Below are positions 11,647 through 23,853 of a stretch of DNA of 64,000 nt, one piece after another. This DNA comes from Melampsora larici-populina 98AG31. Its lineage: Eukaryota > Basidiomycota > Pucciniomycetes > Pucciniales > Melampsoraceae. The notes beneath the pieces are model-generated. The model had not been told where the DNA came from. It did not search any database and worked only from the letters and a program-made list of their open reading frames with translations. Position 1 is the first letter of the stretch. The number at the start of each line of letters is the position of its first letter. The stretch spans positions 62,001 to 126,000 of the forward strand of contig NW_006768791.1 in assembly GCF_000204055.1 (NCBI RefSeq), given 5' to 3'. Both the position numbers and the translations under genes were made by a program.

Positions 11647-13317
11647 TTACTTGTGTACTTTCATTTTCCTTTTCCTTTTTCTTTGAACACTATCCATTCT
11701 AATAATCTCATTACATTCTTCTTCCTTATCAATTTGCTTTAACCCACCAAGTTGAGAAGATTGATCAAGTTGACTAATCGAGAATTTAACTTCAGCAAGA
11801 CCATCTTGGTTTCTTTGATGATGTTTTCTCACCAAAAACTCTCCAAGTCTTTCAAACCTTTTCATCAAATCTTTATCAGACACCAAATCATGTTCAACTT
11901 TAGTTTTAGTTTTAGATTTTTGATTGAACTCTTCGATTAAGCTTTCACTGTATGAGATGATCCGATTGATTTGTTCTACATCAAGTTTTATCACCTTTTC
12001 TGAAGCTTTCGTATCAGTTTCAATCGTAAGTTTTAACCATCGATTCGACCGTTTATGATGCTTTGACACCTCATCACCTCTAACTGCTTTTATCTTTTCG
12101 ATTTCTTCTTCTTTGCCAATAAGTTGATCATCAGATGAATTGAATTTCTTTTCGGCTGTTCTTAGTTGATGTCCGATCGTTTCCCATTCCACTACACTGG
12201 GCCATCGGATCAATGTTAAGCCTGAATGTAAGAATCGTGCTGCTTGGAGCATGAGTGAGTGTGGGTCTTGTGAGATTTCGGGTAATTTTCCACTCTCGAC
12301 TCTTGAAGAACAGCTTTGAAGATCTTCTTCTAATACCACATTAAAGTCATTGGAATCGGTCGGAGTAGGAGTAGGATCGGTCATGGAAGTTCCATAAGGT
12401 GCAAGGAACCGAATATCTTGTAATCTACCTTCTTCAATCCTTTGTTCTTCTTCCGTAAGCTTTAAATCATCCAGTTTTTCAATACTCGAATGATCAACTT
12501 TATCCAAAAGGTTTACTGCAGGAACAGGTGGTGGAACAAAAGCAGAAGAAGTCGCAAGATAATGTTTAAGTTCACCTGACCAATCTGGATCTATTCCATC
12601 CGGTTCAGTAATCAAATAAGGAGCATAACCATCTACTGCACCCCAAAGATCGTCTTCGAATCCTTCATCTACTCCGTAATCAGTCAAATGATGTCCATGA
12701 GCGCTTTGAGGAGATTTAAAAGAAGGATCAGAAGGTGATCCAACAGTAATATGATCTCGATCCAGTTGATTGTTTGATGAAAGAATTATGTCTGATTCAT
12801 CTGGATTTGAGTCGCTTAAACTTTCAAGTCTTGATTCTAAGCTAATCGACCTACGTTCAGAAACTGATAATTCGATCTCTAATAATGGTCTTTGTAAAGA
12901 AAACAATCGATCGAGTGATAAGACTTTAGGTTTTAAATGTGATAGATGATCAAATGGTAAAGGTACAAAAGGTAATAAAAGTTTCCTTTGATTTATCAAT
13001 CTAGTATGATGATTTGTTGTTCTTGTAGAATTTGTAGAATTTGTATTTATATTTGATTTAGGATGATGACGATGATGACGACGACCATGACCAATGATGA
13101 TGGTGGGTTTTTGATCTGGATTTTCTTCTGCTTTTGGTTTTTCATTTTTCGAAGTTGTTGTACTAGTACTACTTTGTGATTCGGTTGTAGTTCTTGTATT
13201 TGGTTTTCGATTTCTTCCACTTTCGAATGAATAAGTTCGATTGATGAGATGATGTGGTGTAGTGAGAGTTCGTTTGAATTGATTGATTGAATGTTTTGAT
13301 GTTTGAAGTAAGATCAT
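11647..13317 (-). CDS. Probable mitochondrial protein, Pet20-like motif
   Basis: A single-exon reading frame of 556 codons starts at the first true ATG (13317); the open frame extends further upstream but without ATG. The N-terminus (MILLQTSKHSINQFKRTL) is basic and lacks acidic residues, as in mitochondrial presequences. After a Ser/Thr/His-rich linker the block LLLPFVPLPFDHLSHLKPKV, followed directly by LSLDRLFSLQRPLLEIE, resembles the Pet20 domain pattern, where a Pro-Thr/Asp-His segment precedes an LF..RPL motif. The remainder is polar, with acidic segments, a VEWETIG segment and a Lys/Arg-rich end. The Pet20 assignment is an inference from that one block; function would be mitochondrial biogenesis if correct. 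Confidence 0.6.
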   Translation of the reverse strand: MILLQTSKHSINQFKRTLTTPHHLINRTYSFESGRNRKPNTRTTTESQSSTSTTTSKNEKPKAEENPDQKPTIIIGHGRRHHRHHPKSNINTNSTNSTRTTNHHTRLINQRKLLLPFVPLPFDHLSHLKPKVLSLDRLFSLQRPLLEIELSVSERRSISLESRLESLSDSNPDESDIILSSNNQLDRDHITVGSPSDPSFKSPQSAHGHHLTDYGVDEGFEDDLWGAVDGYAPYLITEPDGIDPDWSGELKHYLATSSAFVPPPVPAVNLLDKVDHSSIEKLDDLKLTEEEQRIEEGRLQDIRFLAPYGTSMTDPTPTPTDSNDFNVVLEEDLQSCSSRVESGKLPEISQDPHSLMLQAARFLHSGLTLIRWPSVVEWETIGHQLRTAEKKFNSSDDQLIGKEEEIEKIKAVRGDEVSKHHKRSNRWLKLTIETDTKASEKVIKLDVEQINRIISYSESLIEEFNQKSKTKTKVEHDLVSDKDLMKRFERLGEFLVRKHHQRNQDGLAEVKFSISQLDQSSQLGGLKQIDKEEECNEIIRMDSVQRKRKRKMKVHK

Positions 13318-13770
13318 GGTTTGAATCGGATGATGATAGTTGATAAGAACTAAACCAAATCGAATAGAAATGAAAGCTGAGCAGACAGGTTGAGCGGCTG
13401 AGCCCGTTTTGTTTCTAAACTTCAGTCGGGTCGACTCGATCAAGCACGGTACTACTCGCTCTCATTCATACTCGTTTCAGATTTCATAACCAGCATTTCT
13501 CTCATCAACAGAACCTTGGAAATAAACAGCTTCATACTGTCTCCAAGGGCTACTTCAATAACACATGAACGTGATTTCTGAACAAATTCATCCAAATGAA
13601 ATCCTCACATCCAATTCAAGAAAATCATTATTCAAAACCTCATACATACTGGTTTTACAAAAAAACAAAAAGTGATTAAACACAACCAAAAGACCAAAAA
13701 CCCTTCATACATTTCATATTACAAAAAAAATTAACCAACTCAATGTGAAAAAAGAAAAGCAAGATCATCA
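13318..13770. other. Short intergenic gap
   Basis: Between two minus-strand genes, this 450-bp gap holds the promoter of the Pet20-like gene and the 3' end region of the nucleoside phosphorylase. No feature recognised. Confidence 0.5.
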
Positions 13771-15340
13771 TCATTTTTTAGATTCCCAAACACTACCGTT
13801 TTCTGGATGAAGGTTTTCGATTTGAATAGATTGACGAATCAAAGTTTCTAAACAAGCTTTTCCAGCAAAGTTTTCAAGAAGTTCAGTACGTTCAGGTGAG
13901 ATCTATCAAAAAAATATAATTGAATCAGATGAGATTGGTTTTGGATAATGAAAAAAAGGATGTAGAAAAAGTTAAATGACTAACAAATTCACCACCAACT
14001 CGACCTGCAAAGGTCATATGTGCAGCAGCAGCTCTAATGATTCCTCTACCTACTTCGAACCCTACAGATTCTTTTGCAGATTGATGAGTGGGTTGGAATT
14101 GACTAGGATCATGTGAAGCGATAGCCGCCAAATGAAACAAATGAGGAGTTTCCATCTATTTCGAAAAAAAGTAAAGTGTGAAATGAGAATCTGTTTAAAA
14201 AGGTTTGGAGAGAAAGACTGACTTCAAGTGTGACTAGTTTGGGATATTTAGAATGTAAGGTTTGGATTAAATCTTGGTTTTGGTCTAGGAAGTTCGGATC
14301 GAGTCTTCCTTGTGATGAATAAAAACTATCACCAGCTGCATGAAGTGTGTTTGATTCGATTGGACCGATTATATCTTTCGAAGACCTACTAAGTTCTTCT
14401 GTAAGCTATTTAGATATTCATAAAACCGAAAAACAAAAAGATGTTGGAATCAGTTATCAAGTTTATTATAAAGTAGGTCAGTTAAAAAGATCCCGCGATT
14501 TAAGGAAAAGAAAAATCGATTCACATCATCATGAAGTGATTTATCACAAGGAATAGGACAACTAATCAAATAAGGAGATCTTTTACTTTTATCTTCATCA
14601 ACCCGATGAAAATAATCATAATTAGTATTGATGGCTAAAGCTTTTGAACAAACTACGATTCGACCCACTGGAATCTCAGGTACTAATGTACCACAAGATC
14701 CAAATCTATTATATATTTCAATCCAATCCAAATCAATTTAAATTAGACTTTTTTCTTTGAATTGAATTGTTGAGAAAGAATTATTGTTGGGTTTGGGTTT
14801 ACCTTATGATAATTAAATCTCCCATAACTACTGCTCTAGTTTCCCTAACAAAGAAATCCATCATAGGATACCCCTACCAAACCAACCCAAACCCAAAAAC
14901 ACTCTTTCAAATCAGTCTCCTAAAATCATCCAACTCAAATCGATGATCTTGCAATAAAAATCGAAAATCATTAATAGTTTTTTAAAAACTTACCATTCCA
15001 ATAGCCACAATCGAAACCGGAACCCCCTTGTACAATCCAGTAAAAGTCGTAAACCCTCTTTGACTAACAAACTCAAACGGATCTGAATCAAAATGTTTTG
15101 AAATCCTTTTAGCTCTAACATGATCACCTAAGAAAACCCCCCAATTCAAAACCAAAACCAAAACCAAAACCAGTCAATCAATTAATGAACATTTGCTAGT
15201 GATTTCAAAGCGAGAGTTTTTAACAAAAACTTACCAACTGTTAAGATCCGATTAGCTATTTCTCCTTTTTTGATGCCTAAATGATATACTCTTCCATCTG
15301 ATGTATGAGGGAAATTTGAATCTGCTATGGTTTCTTTCAT
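13771..15340 (-). CDS. Uridine phosphorylase family enzyme (PNP/UDP superfamily)
   Basis: The enzyme is expected to cleave uridine with phosphate to uracil and ribose-1-phosphate in the cytosolic pyrimidine salvage pathway. Seven exons (15235-15340, 14994-15127, 14803-14873, 14705-14525, 14405-14223, 14155-13985, 13902-13771) join to 325 residues. Recognisable blocks are DGRVYHLGIKKGEIANRIL, VGDHVRAKRISKHFD, FTTFTGLYKGVPVSIVAIGM, MMDFFVRETRAVV, then the phosphate/ribose loop RFGSCGTL, the segment AAGDSFYSSQGRLDP and LEMETPHLFHLAA, which corresponds to the EME-type ribose-binding motif. The MKETIADSNFPHTSDGRVYH start gives the family's usual length. Purine specificity cannot be excluded, but SFYSSQGR favours uridine. 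Confidence 0.88.
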
Positions 15341-16075
15341 CTTTGATATCTTGAAAGCCTAGTTGGTTAAACAGATAATTGAGGAAGTTAAATTCGAAGG
15401 ACAATGATCGATCTTCAGCCCGGGTATGAAAGCCGTACGGGACGGAGCTTGATTGATCGTCGGGTATTATGATGATGTCATCAAAATCAACCTGACCCAT
15501 AACTGATTTAGAACAAGCAAGTGAGCACTTCAAGATTTCAAGTTTCAAGAAATTCAATTCTTCTATCTTATCTTGATTTTGGTTTTGTTAAAATTGGCAC
15601 AAATTCCATACATACTTTGGATACATCAAAGATGGTCATGTTGGTTTGGATATTTCTGACCAGATGTGTCATGAAGATGCATATGATGTCATGAAGATGC
15701 ATATGATGTCTGAATATCTTTTAGCTATATTTATATAATCTCAAGATGTGGAATTTGGAAAAGATCATATCCAGCCATGAGAAATGTGCAAATACTTCTT
15801 GGATACCGAAATTCTCAAGGCTATTAAGCTTGTGAAATACAATATTTCGGTATGACCATAACAGTATATACAAATAATTAAAATCCAAGGAGTGTTTTAG
15901 TCTTCTTATTTACAAACAGAACAAATCCTCAAAATCAAATCCTTCAAGTCTCAATGACCTCCAAACCTCAAATTTCATTGCAAGAAACCAATGATTTTCA
16001 ATTACCTCATTCAAATCACTCAAATCACTAAACCAAAACATCTTGAAGTCTCAAAAACTTTTGAAAAAAAATCAT
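15341..16075. other. Intergenic region with a 20-bp tandem duplication
   Basis: The 735-bp gap holds the promoter of the phosphorylase gene and the 3' flank of the ThrRS gene. No coding frame is supported. Confidence 0.5.
15671..15710. repeat. Perfect 2 x 20-bp tandem repeat
   Basis: The unit ATGAAGATGCATATGATGTC occurs twice without a mismatch; each copy contains the palindrome ATGCAT. It lies about 340 bp upstream of the phosphorylase start, so it may be a duplicated regulatory site or simple slippage. Confidence 0.8.
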
Positions 16076-19000
16076 TCAAACTAATCGATTCTCAAGCCTT
16101 CTTTGATCTTTCAATAAAATAAACTTTTCCAAAGTTTCTTCTAATGGAAGTGCTTGAGCTTTTCCTTTTTGTCCAACATCATCTGCACTTCTAACATTCA
16201 CTGAACGACTTTCAACTTCTTCACTTCCTACCACTAAATAAACAAAAATACAAATAAGATTCCCATCAAAATCAGTCATAGTCATCATCAGGAATCAAGC
16301 TTAAAGAAACGAACCAATAATGAAATTATAAGAAGACACTTCTCCGTTTCGAATCTTTTTAGGTAATGTAGCATCTGTCATATCTGCATCTGCATACAAC
16401 CCTGCATCCCAAAGTTTCTGTGCCACTTCTTGTGCATAAGCTTTATGAGTAGCAGCGACCGGAATAACGAGCACTTGACGTGGTGAGAGCCAAAATGGCC
16501 TACCCCGAAAAAACCAAAAAAACCAAAAAAAAAAAAACTTTAACCAGAGATCATCAAGGCTTGTGAATATCAACGTACCATTTCCCACCGAAATGTTCAG
16601 TCAAGATAGCTGTGAATCGTTCTACACTTCCCATAATCGCTCGATGAATCATCACCGGTCGTTTTCTTTCTTCGACTCCTGCTTCTGCACCTTGACCTCC
16701 TTGATCGGTTCGATACTGAAGTTTAAACCGTTCTGGAAGTTGGAAATCTAATTGGATCGTAGCACATTGATGTCTTCTTTTCAATGCGTCTGAGATGGTG
16801 ATATCAATCTATAAATGAAAGAATCAGTTTGAGTGATATTGGAAAAAGCTTATGATTTTTGAAAGTTTACATACCTTTGGACCATAGAATGCTCCATCTC
16901 CTGGATCTACATCCCACTCTCCTGGTCCCACAAACTTATCAAGAGCGCTTGACAACCTCTGATGATATATGGAAGCTTCAGCAACATACATCATAGTCAA
17001 ACGAGAGGACAACATACCTTCTCTGCCTCGTTCCAGACAGCCAGATCACCAATATAGTTATCCGGCCGTGTTGATAATTTCAGTTTATAGGTAAATCCCA
17101 GCATACCATATACGGTTTTAAGAAAGTCAAAGATCCCAGCAACTTCCGAGTCAATCTAAGAATCAAGAGGTAAATTAAGTTCAACACACCCAAGGACTGA
17201 ACGTACAACGATTCATTTCAAAAGGTACTGACTTGATCAGTGGTACAGAAATGATGAGCATCATCTTGACAGAAACGTCGGACTCGTGTTAGTCCACTAA
17301 GCGCACCGCTCGCCTCATTCCGATGAACAACACCGAAATCAGCCATTCTTAGTGGTAATTCTCGATACGAACGATCTTTTGAACCAAAGATCAAACAATG
17401 TCCAGGACAATTCATCGGTTTAAGAGCAAATGTTTCTTTTTCGATTTCTAACTTGAACATGTTTTCGGAATCTGATAAGAAGATAATTAAAGAACAGGCT
17501 CAGCTGTGATTCAAACTATTGAGATAAGCAAAAAAATCAACCAACAGTTCTCCCAATGTCCAGACGTATTCCATAGTTTTGAGTTGTACATGTTGGGAGA
17601 AATGACTTCATCATATCCTCGTTTCCTATATTCAGACTAAGATGGATCATCAATACCTGATCATGTGAATCTCAAGGAAAATTTCACACCTTTAGGAATT
17701 CAACCAAGGTGTTGTAGATACGTGTCCCATGTGGTAACCAAAAACAACTTCCTGGACTCATTTCATGAAAGAAAAACAATTCTTGATCCTTCAAATGCAA
17801 AATCGAGTTGATGGTCAAGACTCTTATCTTCATTGGATTTCAAGAAGAATCCTAATTACCTTTCCTATCTTACGATGATCTCGTTTGGCAGCCTCCTCCA
17901 AGAACTTTTTGTATTCAGCCATAGCTTTTTTATCAGGGAAAGAGATCCCATAGATTCTTTGTAATGAATCATTAGCTGAATCACCCAAGAAGTAAGAAGC
18001 CGAATTCTATGATATCGATTAATAAGTTCAGCTTGGGTGCTTCAGTCTTGGCTGTGCAGGCAAATGAGGGTCTTACTTTGAGAATCGAAAATGATTTGAT
18101 GTATCCTGTGTTTGGGATATGCGGACCCACACAGAGATCGATCATTGGACCACATCGATAGACCGTAGTGGATGTTCCGTCAGGAATCTTGGAGTTGATA
18201 ATATGTGTCTTGTATTTGTTATACTAATGTTCAAACGCGGTCCTTGGTCAGCACAAAGAACTGATAAATGTAAAATGCTAAGAAGTTTTATCAACAGATC
18301 TCACGTACCGCAAACATTTCAAGTAGTGACTTTTTAGAGATCACTAATCGTTCAAATCGTTGTTTTTCTTTGATGGCTGATTCTGCCACTTTTTCAAGAG
18401 GATGATAATCGGCATTCTGAACTGAACTAGTGATTTCCAACCAAACATTCAACACATGAGTGAAATCCTTCAAGGTTTATAAGTTTTTAAAGATGAAATA
18501 TGTACCTACCGATCACCACTAACACCCATACCCATTTCATAAAAGAATCCATCATCAGTAGGTGGACCGATACAAAGATGACATCCGTAATGTCTTTCTG
18601 CTGCTTCTCCCAGAACATGTGCAGAAGAATGCCAAAACACTCGTTTGCCTTCTTCGGACTCAAAATCAAGAAGTCGCATTGAACAGCTCTGTTCAAGAGG
18701 ACGCAATAAATCCCATAAGATCGGTTTGGCTACGCCTTCAAGAGTGACCTAATCATCAAGACATTATGAAATCAGTTCGATGTAGGTTGTGGAGAGGTGA
18801 TTCTGATTCGGGTTTGTTTCTTACTTCTGCAATTACGATTCTTTCGGCTAAGCTCTTGCTGAGACCACGTGCGATTTCCATAGGGGTAGTTTCCCAACTG
18901 ATGCCTTCTTTAGGTTCACCTGTGGGAAGTTGAACAAGAATTTTTTCTCGAGGTTTGTTCTTTAATTCTCGATCATATTCTTCTTTTAATTGATCCCAAA

Positions 19001-19368
19001 GTTGTAATCGATGATCGATATAAGGTGGAGGTGGATCTAACTAAAGGAATGCAATGGAATATAAATTTCAGACTGGTTTGATGGTTCAAACATACATAGA
19101 TTCAAATCATTTGATTTACCTCTAAGGCAGACATTGCTTCAGTGATACCACCATCTGGTTTAGGTTTCTTGACTTTTAGTTTTGCTGGTGGTTTAGATTG
19201 AGTAGAAACAGGTGAAGTTGGAGCTGGTGAAGGTGTTTCAGATGACATTGATGAAAGTGAATATGAATTGAATTTGATGATAGGTCGGTATTTGAAGTTA
19301 AGTTGTTGAGGATGAAGTTGAGAATGATGAATGAGATTTGATGATATTCTCAAGATTCTAATTTGCAT
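16076..19368 (-). CDS. THS1: Threonyl-tRNA synthetase, possibly dual-targeted
   Basis: Fourteen exons join in frame to 779 residues. The TGS-type N-terminal part is followed by the second additional domain ([32 protein letters not shown]), then the class II core: motif 1 region [20 protein letters not shown], motif 2 with [13 protein letters not shown], the zinc ligands in [15 protein letters not shown] and [15 protein letters not shown], and motif 3 at [11 protein letters not shown]. The C-terminal anticodon-binding domain runs from [15 protein letters not shown] to NVRSADD. The first ATG (19368) precedes 40 basic, Ser/His-rich residues without acids, like a mitochondrial presequence; the second ATG (19248) begins [15 protein letters not shown] and would give a cytosolic form. 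Exons: 19120-19368, 18825-19040, 18510-18748, 18309-18426, 18077-18223, 17860-18006, 17690-17788, 17546-17636, 17233-17471, 17018-17155, 16875-16958, 16579-16808, 16315-16499, 16076-16233. Confidence 0.95.
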
Positions 19369-20660
19369 TTGATCTCCGGGTCAAATTTATTTGTAAAACC
19401 ATTCACTCATTTCACAGTTCTACACACTGTCAAAATTTACAACACGTATGTATATGTAGTCTCACCCTAGGATTTCAGTCAAAAACTATGGTTAGGTTTT
19501 GCACACCTCGCAACGGCAATGCATGCGCCCAAGAATGCGGGTGAGGTTGATCAGATGAGATTGATGAACTTCGATGGAAAGAAAGTAAAGGCTTTAGTTC
19601 CTCTTCCAATTCCGAAGGTCAATATCACTGGATATTCCCAACAAAGAAACACTCTTGCAAAAATTTCTTTCTCAGAACTTATACATAATCTCATGAGGTT
19701 TCCTAGATTTTTAATGCTGGATTAAACAAGCGCGAGTCTTTGAAAAGAAACCTTGAAAAAAAATTAGGCTCCTAAGAAATGCTTTCCTCTGAGTCTAGCT
19801 AGAATTTTTGTTCACACTTTATCAGGAATAATATCTTCCACCTACGAGTTATCATTATAAATCACCAAAGGATGTACACCCTGTAGATATCATCTTTATC
19901 CAACGAATTTGAGAAAGTTAATATTATTTTAAGTGGTACTCCAAGATGAGAAGATTTTCACCGTGGACAGAGCTTATAGTATAGAGCTTTAACCATTTTA
20001 GGATTGTCAAGTTCTTGCTGGTGTTCTTATGTTTTGGTTTCCCTTCTTCAGTTATTGAAGTTTTTATATTGCTTTGGATTTTTGAATCCAAGGACATGAC
20101 ATCCTACCACTGGTAAGTCATCAATTGGACATGATCAGACTAGACTGGGAACCACATTGACCATAGTTTTGAATTCATTTGTTTTTACCAGATCTAATCA
20201 TACCTCATGTTAAGTCTAGAGGTCAAAGCTTTAGAGCCCAAGGTCAAATTGATATCTCATAATTTCTCGGGTTCCGCATAATGATGACATCACGGTCATC
20301 TTTGCCTCATAGACCAAAAGTTTTGAAAGTCAAAACCAAAAGAAAATCTATAGATTCAAATTAACCAAAACTGATCTATTTCTTTTAGATAGAGACACAG
20401 TCAAGATCAAGTCTCATAATAATTTAAACTTCAGATACCTAAACTTAAAGAATCTTGTACATCTAAGATTTCACAAAGATGGAAAAAACTGAAAAAAGAG
20501 ATACGAGAATGAAGTGACTTGGTACATTTACTACTATGCATTTCATTACTACTACTTTATACAATTGACTTATACTCCAGCTACATTGCAAAAAAAAATC
20601 AAAAGAAAAAAAGTATACTGTTATCCTAGAAAGAGAGATGATAAAGAAGAAAGAAAATGA
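19369..20660. other. Intergenic region, nothing recognised
   Basis: This 1.3-kb AT-rich stretch has the ThrRS promoter at its left and the 3' flank of the next minus-strand gene at its right. The only sizable open frame (19519-19725) has no family signature. Confidence 0.55.
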
Positions 20661-21774
20661 TTAGACTACTAAAAGATCTTTTCGAGTGATTTGATGAGGA
20701 TTAGAAGTAGATGTTTTAGTAGTCCCTTTGGCACGTTCTTCTCTTCGATCATAATCACTTTGTCTAGCAAGTCGAGGTGGAGGGAATAAGATATATTGAG
20801 GAGTTGATGAAGAGAGTGAATCATTACAAGCTCTCCAAAACGAAACATCACTCCACCCCACGATTCTTCCATTCCCAAGTCTTGAACCCTTTTCAGGTGA
20901 AGAAATGTCTGTCGTCGAAGAAGGTCTAAGCCAAGGTCCAGCAGGATGTGGCCATTGGTATCGACTTCTGGGTGTGTTGTTATTTGGAAGGATCGGGACA
21001 GTTAATTGATCTTGGAGTTGATCAATTCGGGATTCGGTAATCGCAAAGAGACCAACCGGGAATGGTGATTGGGTATAATAGCTATCCTCATCGTCTGGGA
21101 GTGTGAGGATGATGCAAGGGATAGCAAAGGTATATGAGACATGGATCGTCCTTGTCAATGTCTCACGCAACGAGTTACGTCTTCGAGCGACAGTAAGTTG
21201 TGGTTTGAGAGGCATGAAGAGAACCTCGTCCGATCCGAAAGAGTTGATGGATTGTGAAGGAGAATCACTGGTGGCTGATGAGGATGGTGATAAGCCAGGT
21301 GAGTTGCCTTCACAGTTCGAATTGGTTTCTGTCAAAGTCGATAATGGTCGTTCACGACTAGTGAAAGGAGAGTATTTTCGAAGACACTCTGAAAGCAAAA
21401 CACTTGCACTTTCCCGACTTGTGGTGGAGCCTTCTTCTGGTACAGTGGTGGGTTTGGGTGCCTTTGCTGGTTTCTTGTTAGATCCTTTACGTTTGTATGA
21501 AAGCTTTCGTTTTAGCATTTCACAGGCGGTAAAGTATGACCGACAAGGAACTGGGACCACTTCGCAAACGTCCGAGGAGTTTTCTGTAAGGGTGAATTGG
21601 CTCATTTGGACTTGAGAAAAAGATAGCAGGTTAGCGATCATCATGGCGAGACACGATATGATTGATAGACATACCGATTAAGACGTAGGGTTCTGGGTCT
21701 TGACTTTGATGGCGGAAAAGATTCTTGATAAACTGACTATGACAGAAACGACGACCGAGTAAAGTTTTGGGCAT
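20661..21774 (-). CDS. Unrecognised fungal protein, conserved-looking N-terminus
   Basis: Two exons (21675-21774 and 20661-21610; intron 21611-21674 with a TCTCAAG acceptor) join to 349 residues starting MPKTLLGRRFCHSQF. The first 90 residues are ordered-looking: PEPYVLIVQMSQFTLTENSS followed by VCEVVPVPCRSYFTACEMLK and the basic RKLSYKRKGSNKK. A Ser/Thr/Pro-rich middle follows, then TVARRRNSLRETLTRTIHVS and a hydrophobic strand PCIILTLPDDED. No transmembrane helix or catalytic motif is evident. RRRNSL resembles a basophilic kinase site. I do not recognise the family; splice fit and codon use support a real gene. Confidence 0.7.
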
Positions 21775-23853
21775 TATGGAAGGGTGAAGAAATACGCTCG
21801 TCAATATGGAGCGACGGATATTGTCACTCGAATGAAGAAGATGTACAATTGATTTTTGTTTTCAGTGGTAGAAGGATCAGGAATTAGGTTTTCACTGTGA
21901 ACTCGTAGCCTTTGGAGTGGTTGTAGACCTTGGACGAGATAATTGTTGGTGGAACAAAGAATAGTCCACAAGGTATTGTGATGCTATTTTAGAAGGAATG
22001 ATGAGATTGTGAGCTGTTTTGGGTTGGAAGAGCAAGTTCATAGAGAACGAAGATGTGGGATGACGAACATGAAAAAATAAAGCTTTTCGGGGTCAAGAAC
22101 GTTTGGGTTGTGAGACAACTTGATTTTAATCTTAAGAGCCTTGAGGGGTTGGTTTGAGTTTCGAGGTGACGTCAAGCGATAAAGTTTGTGTAAGATAGCA
22201 CAAGTTGAGAAGTTTGAAAGGAAGACCCTTGGTTATATAGCGAGAAGCTTTAGAACCAAAAATCAGGGGTTTTTTAGGACCAAAATAATCGACTGAGCAA
22301 TGACAGTGGAATCAACATCCAACAGGTTCAGACACAGGGTTGAAGTTAAGAATGTAAAATATCATGAATTAAACAGAGACATGTAGGAAAATTCTTGAAG
22401 AGAAGGGTCAGAACTTGTTTTACTGCTGATGACGAAAACGTGAGCTCACACACCGGCTGGCGATGTCCATACCTTCATAGGCTCGCAACCAGAGATTCTG
22501 TATGCGCAAGTCTGATGCGAGCTTGGTCCCTGTTGTAACTTTGTTCTATCCCTAGCTTCACACCAACCGATTTCCTCAAGAACTGGTGCACTGTGTGTCC
22601 TGATTTCGCCGTAGCAGTGGTTCATGGAATGTAATTATCGTCGGTCAACGCCTGGAATGGCTCTTGGCTACGCTGCTTCATCATGTTGACTCAAACTGCT
22701 GGTTTGATATCTTCGGGCTCACGCACCTCGTCAACATGTCTGGTGTGGTGAAATATGTATCCACAAGGTTGCAATAGCGTCAGTTTTCTTGTTGGGAATT
22801 CACAATTGTTAAAGTTTCCTCAGTCCAGTATCCTTGAATGCAGCTCATTGCCTGACCGATTGAGTTTGATGCAAATCCAAAACCGGAGGGAACAGATTGC
22901 CACTGCTTTCATGATGTGTATGAAAATGTCACTTCCTTCGCGTCCGCATGGCAGACACAGTTAGCCGGCCTTTCCACCGCAAGACCATTGCAGCCCGCAA
23001 TGCTCAACAAGGACTTGTCCTCGGTATGCCTTTATCTTTCTTAAGTTCATAGCCAATTTCATGCGTTTCGCAAAAGTATGTCGTACCTGGAAAAGCTTCT
23101 CACATTGGTAGTAGTACCAAACTATTTCCCCAAGATTCGACGAGGTATAACGGTGAAAGGCACAGTGAGTCCAGGTCACATTTGCTCGCCGACGAGCGCA
23201 CACAGTCTTCCTGTCTTTCTCAAAGGCCGTTGGTGTGGGCTATTCGACCAGCAAATATAAACTGGACACGGTGGCACTCAGGGTCCCCTGACGTATACAT
23301 CAGGATTCTTTGATCGTTCATGATACACATTTTCTACAGTCTCTTACACAAAAATCATGGAGCTTGCGGGAAATCAGAGGAGATTGTTGCATTGAGGACC
23401 AGCATCCCATGGAGACAAAATCAATCAAAGGGCTGTTTTCGCTCGCACATGGGTTGAGTGATGGAAGTGAGCCCGGCTTAAAATGAACATGAAAGATGAA
23501 TATCGCAGTGATCAAAACCTTGTGAGATGTAGCCTAGGGTTTTATCGTTGAGGAAAAGATTTGGTTCAAGGGTGGAGTATTGTTATGGTGAAATGAAATC
23601 GTTCTGATCGATTGTGATCCTTCATCTGGAGTCGACTCTGGACTTTGTCACACAGCGATCGAGATCTGGATGGCCAAGCCGCAATTCCCATTGTGTGTAA
23701 AAAAGAATTACATGTGTATGTAACAGAGAGATAAATTGACCAATCGTAGCCACCCGATTGTTTCCATTCCTGATTACCAAATACCATACCATTTTATAAA
23801 ACTCAACCTCAGCAACTTATCATCATCATCAACAACCATCATCATCGGAGGCT
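21775..23853. other. Long intergenic region with possible coding relics
   Basis: Around 2 kb separates divergent genes. Immediately left is the promoter of the 20.7-kb gene. Between 22440 and 23260 the base composition is less AT-rich than the surroundings and several short frames (for example 22961-23203 minus) look vaguely protein-like but break repeatedly, which suggests an old element or gene relic that I cannot identify. The SDH1 leader (CATCATCATC-rich) is at 23800-23853. Confidence 0.45.

Noticed and set aside
22440..23260. Possible transposase or gene relic upstream of SDH1
   Set aside because: Frames break too often to name any family; noted only in the intergenic entry.
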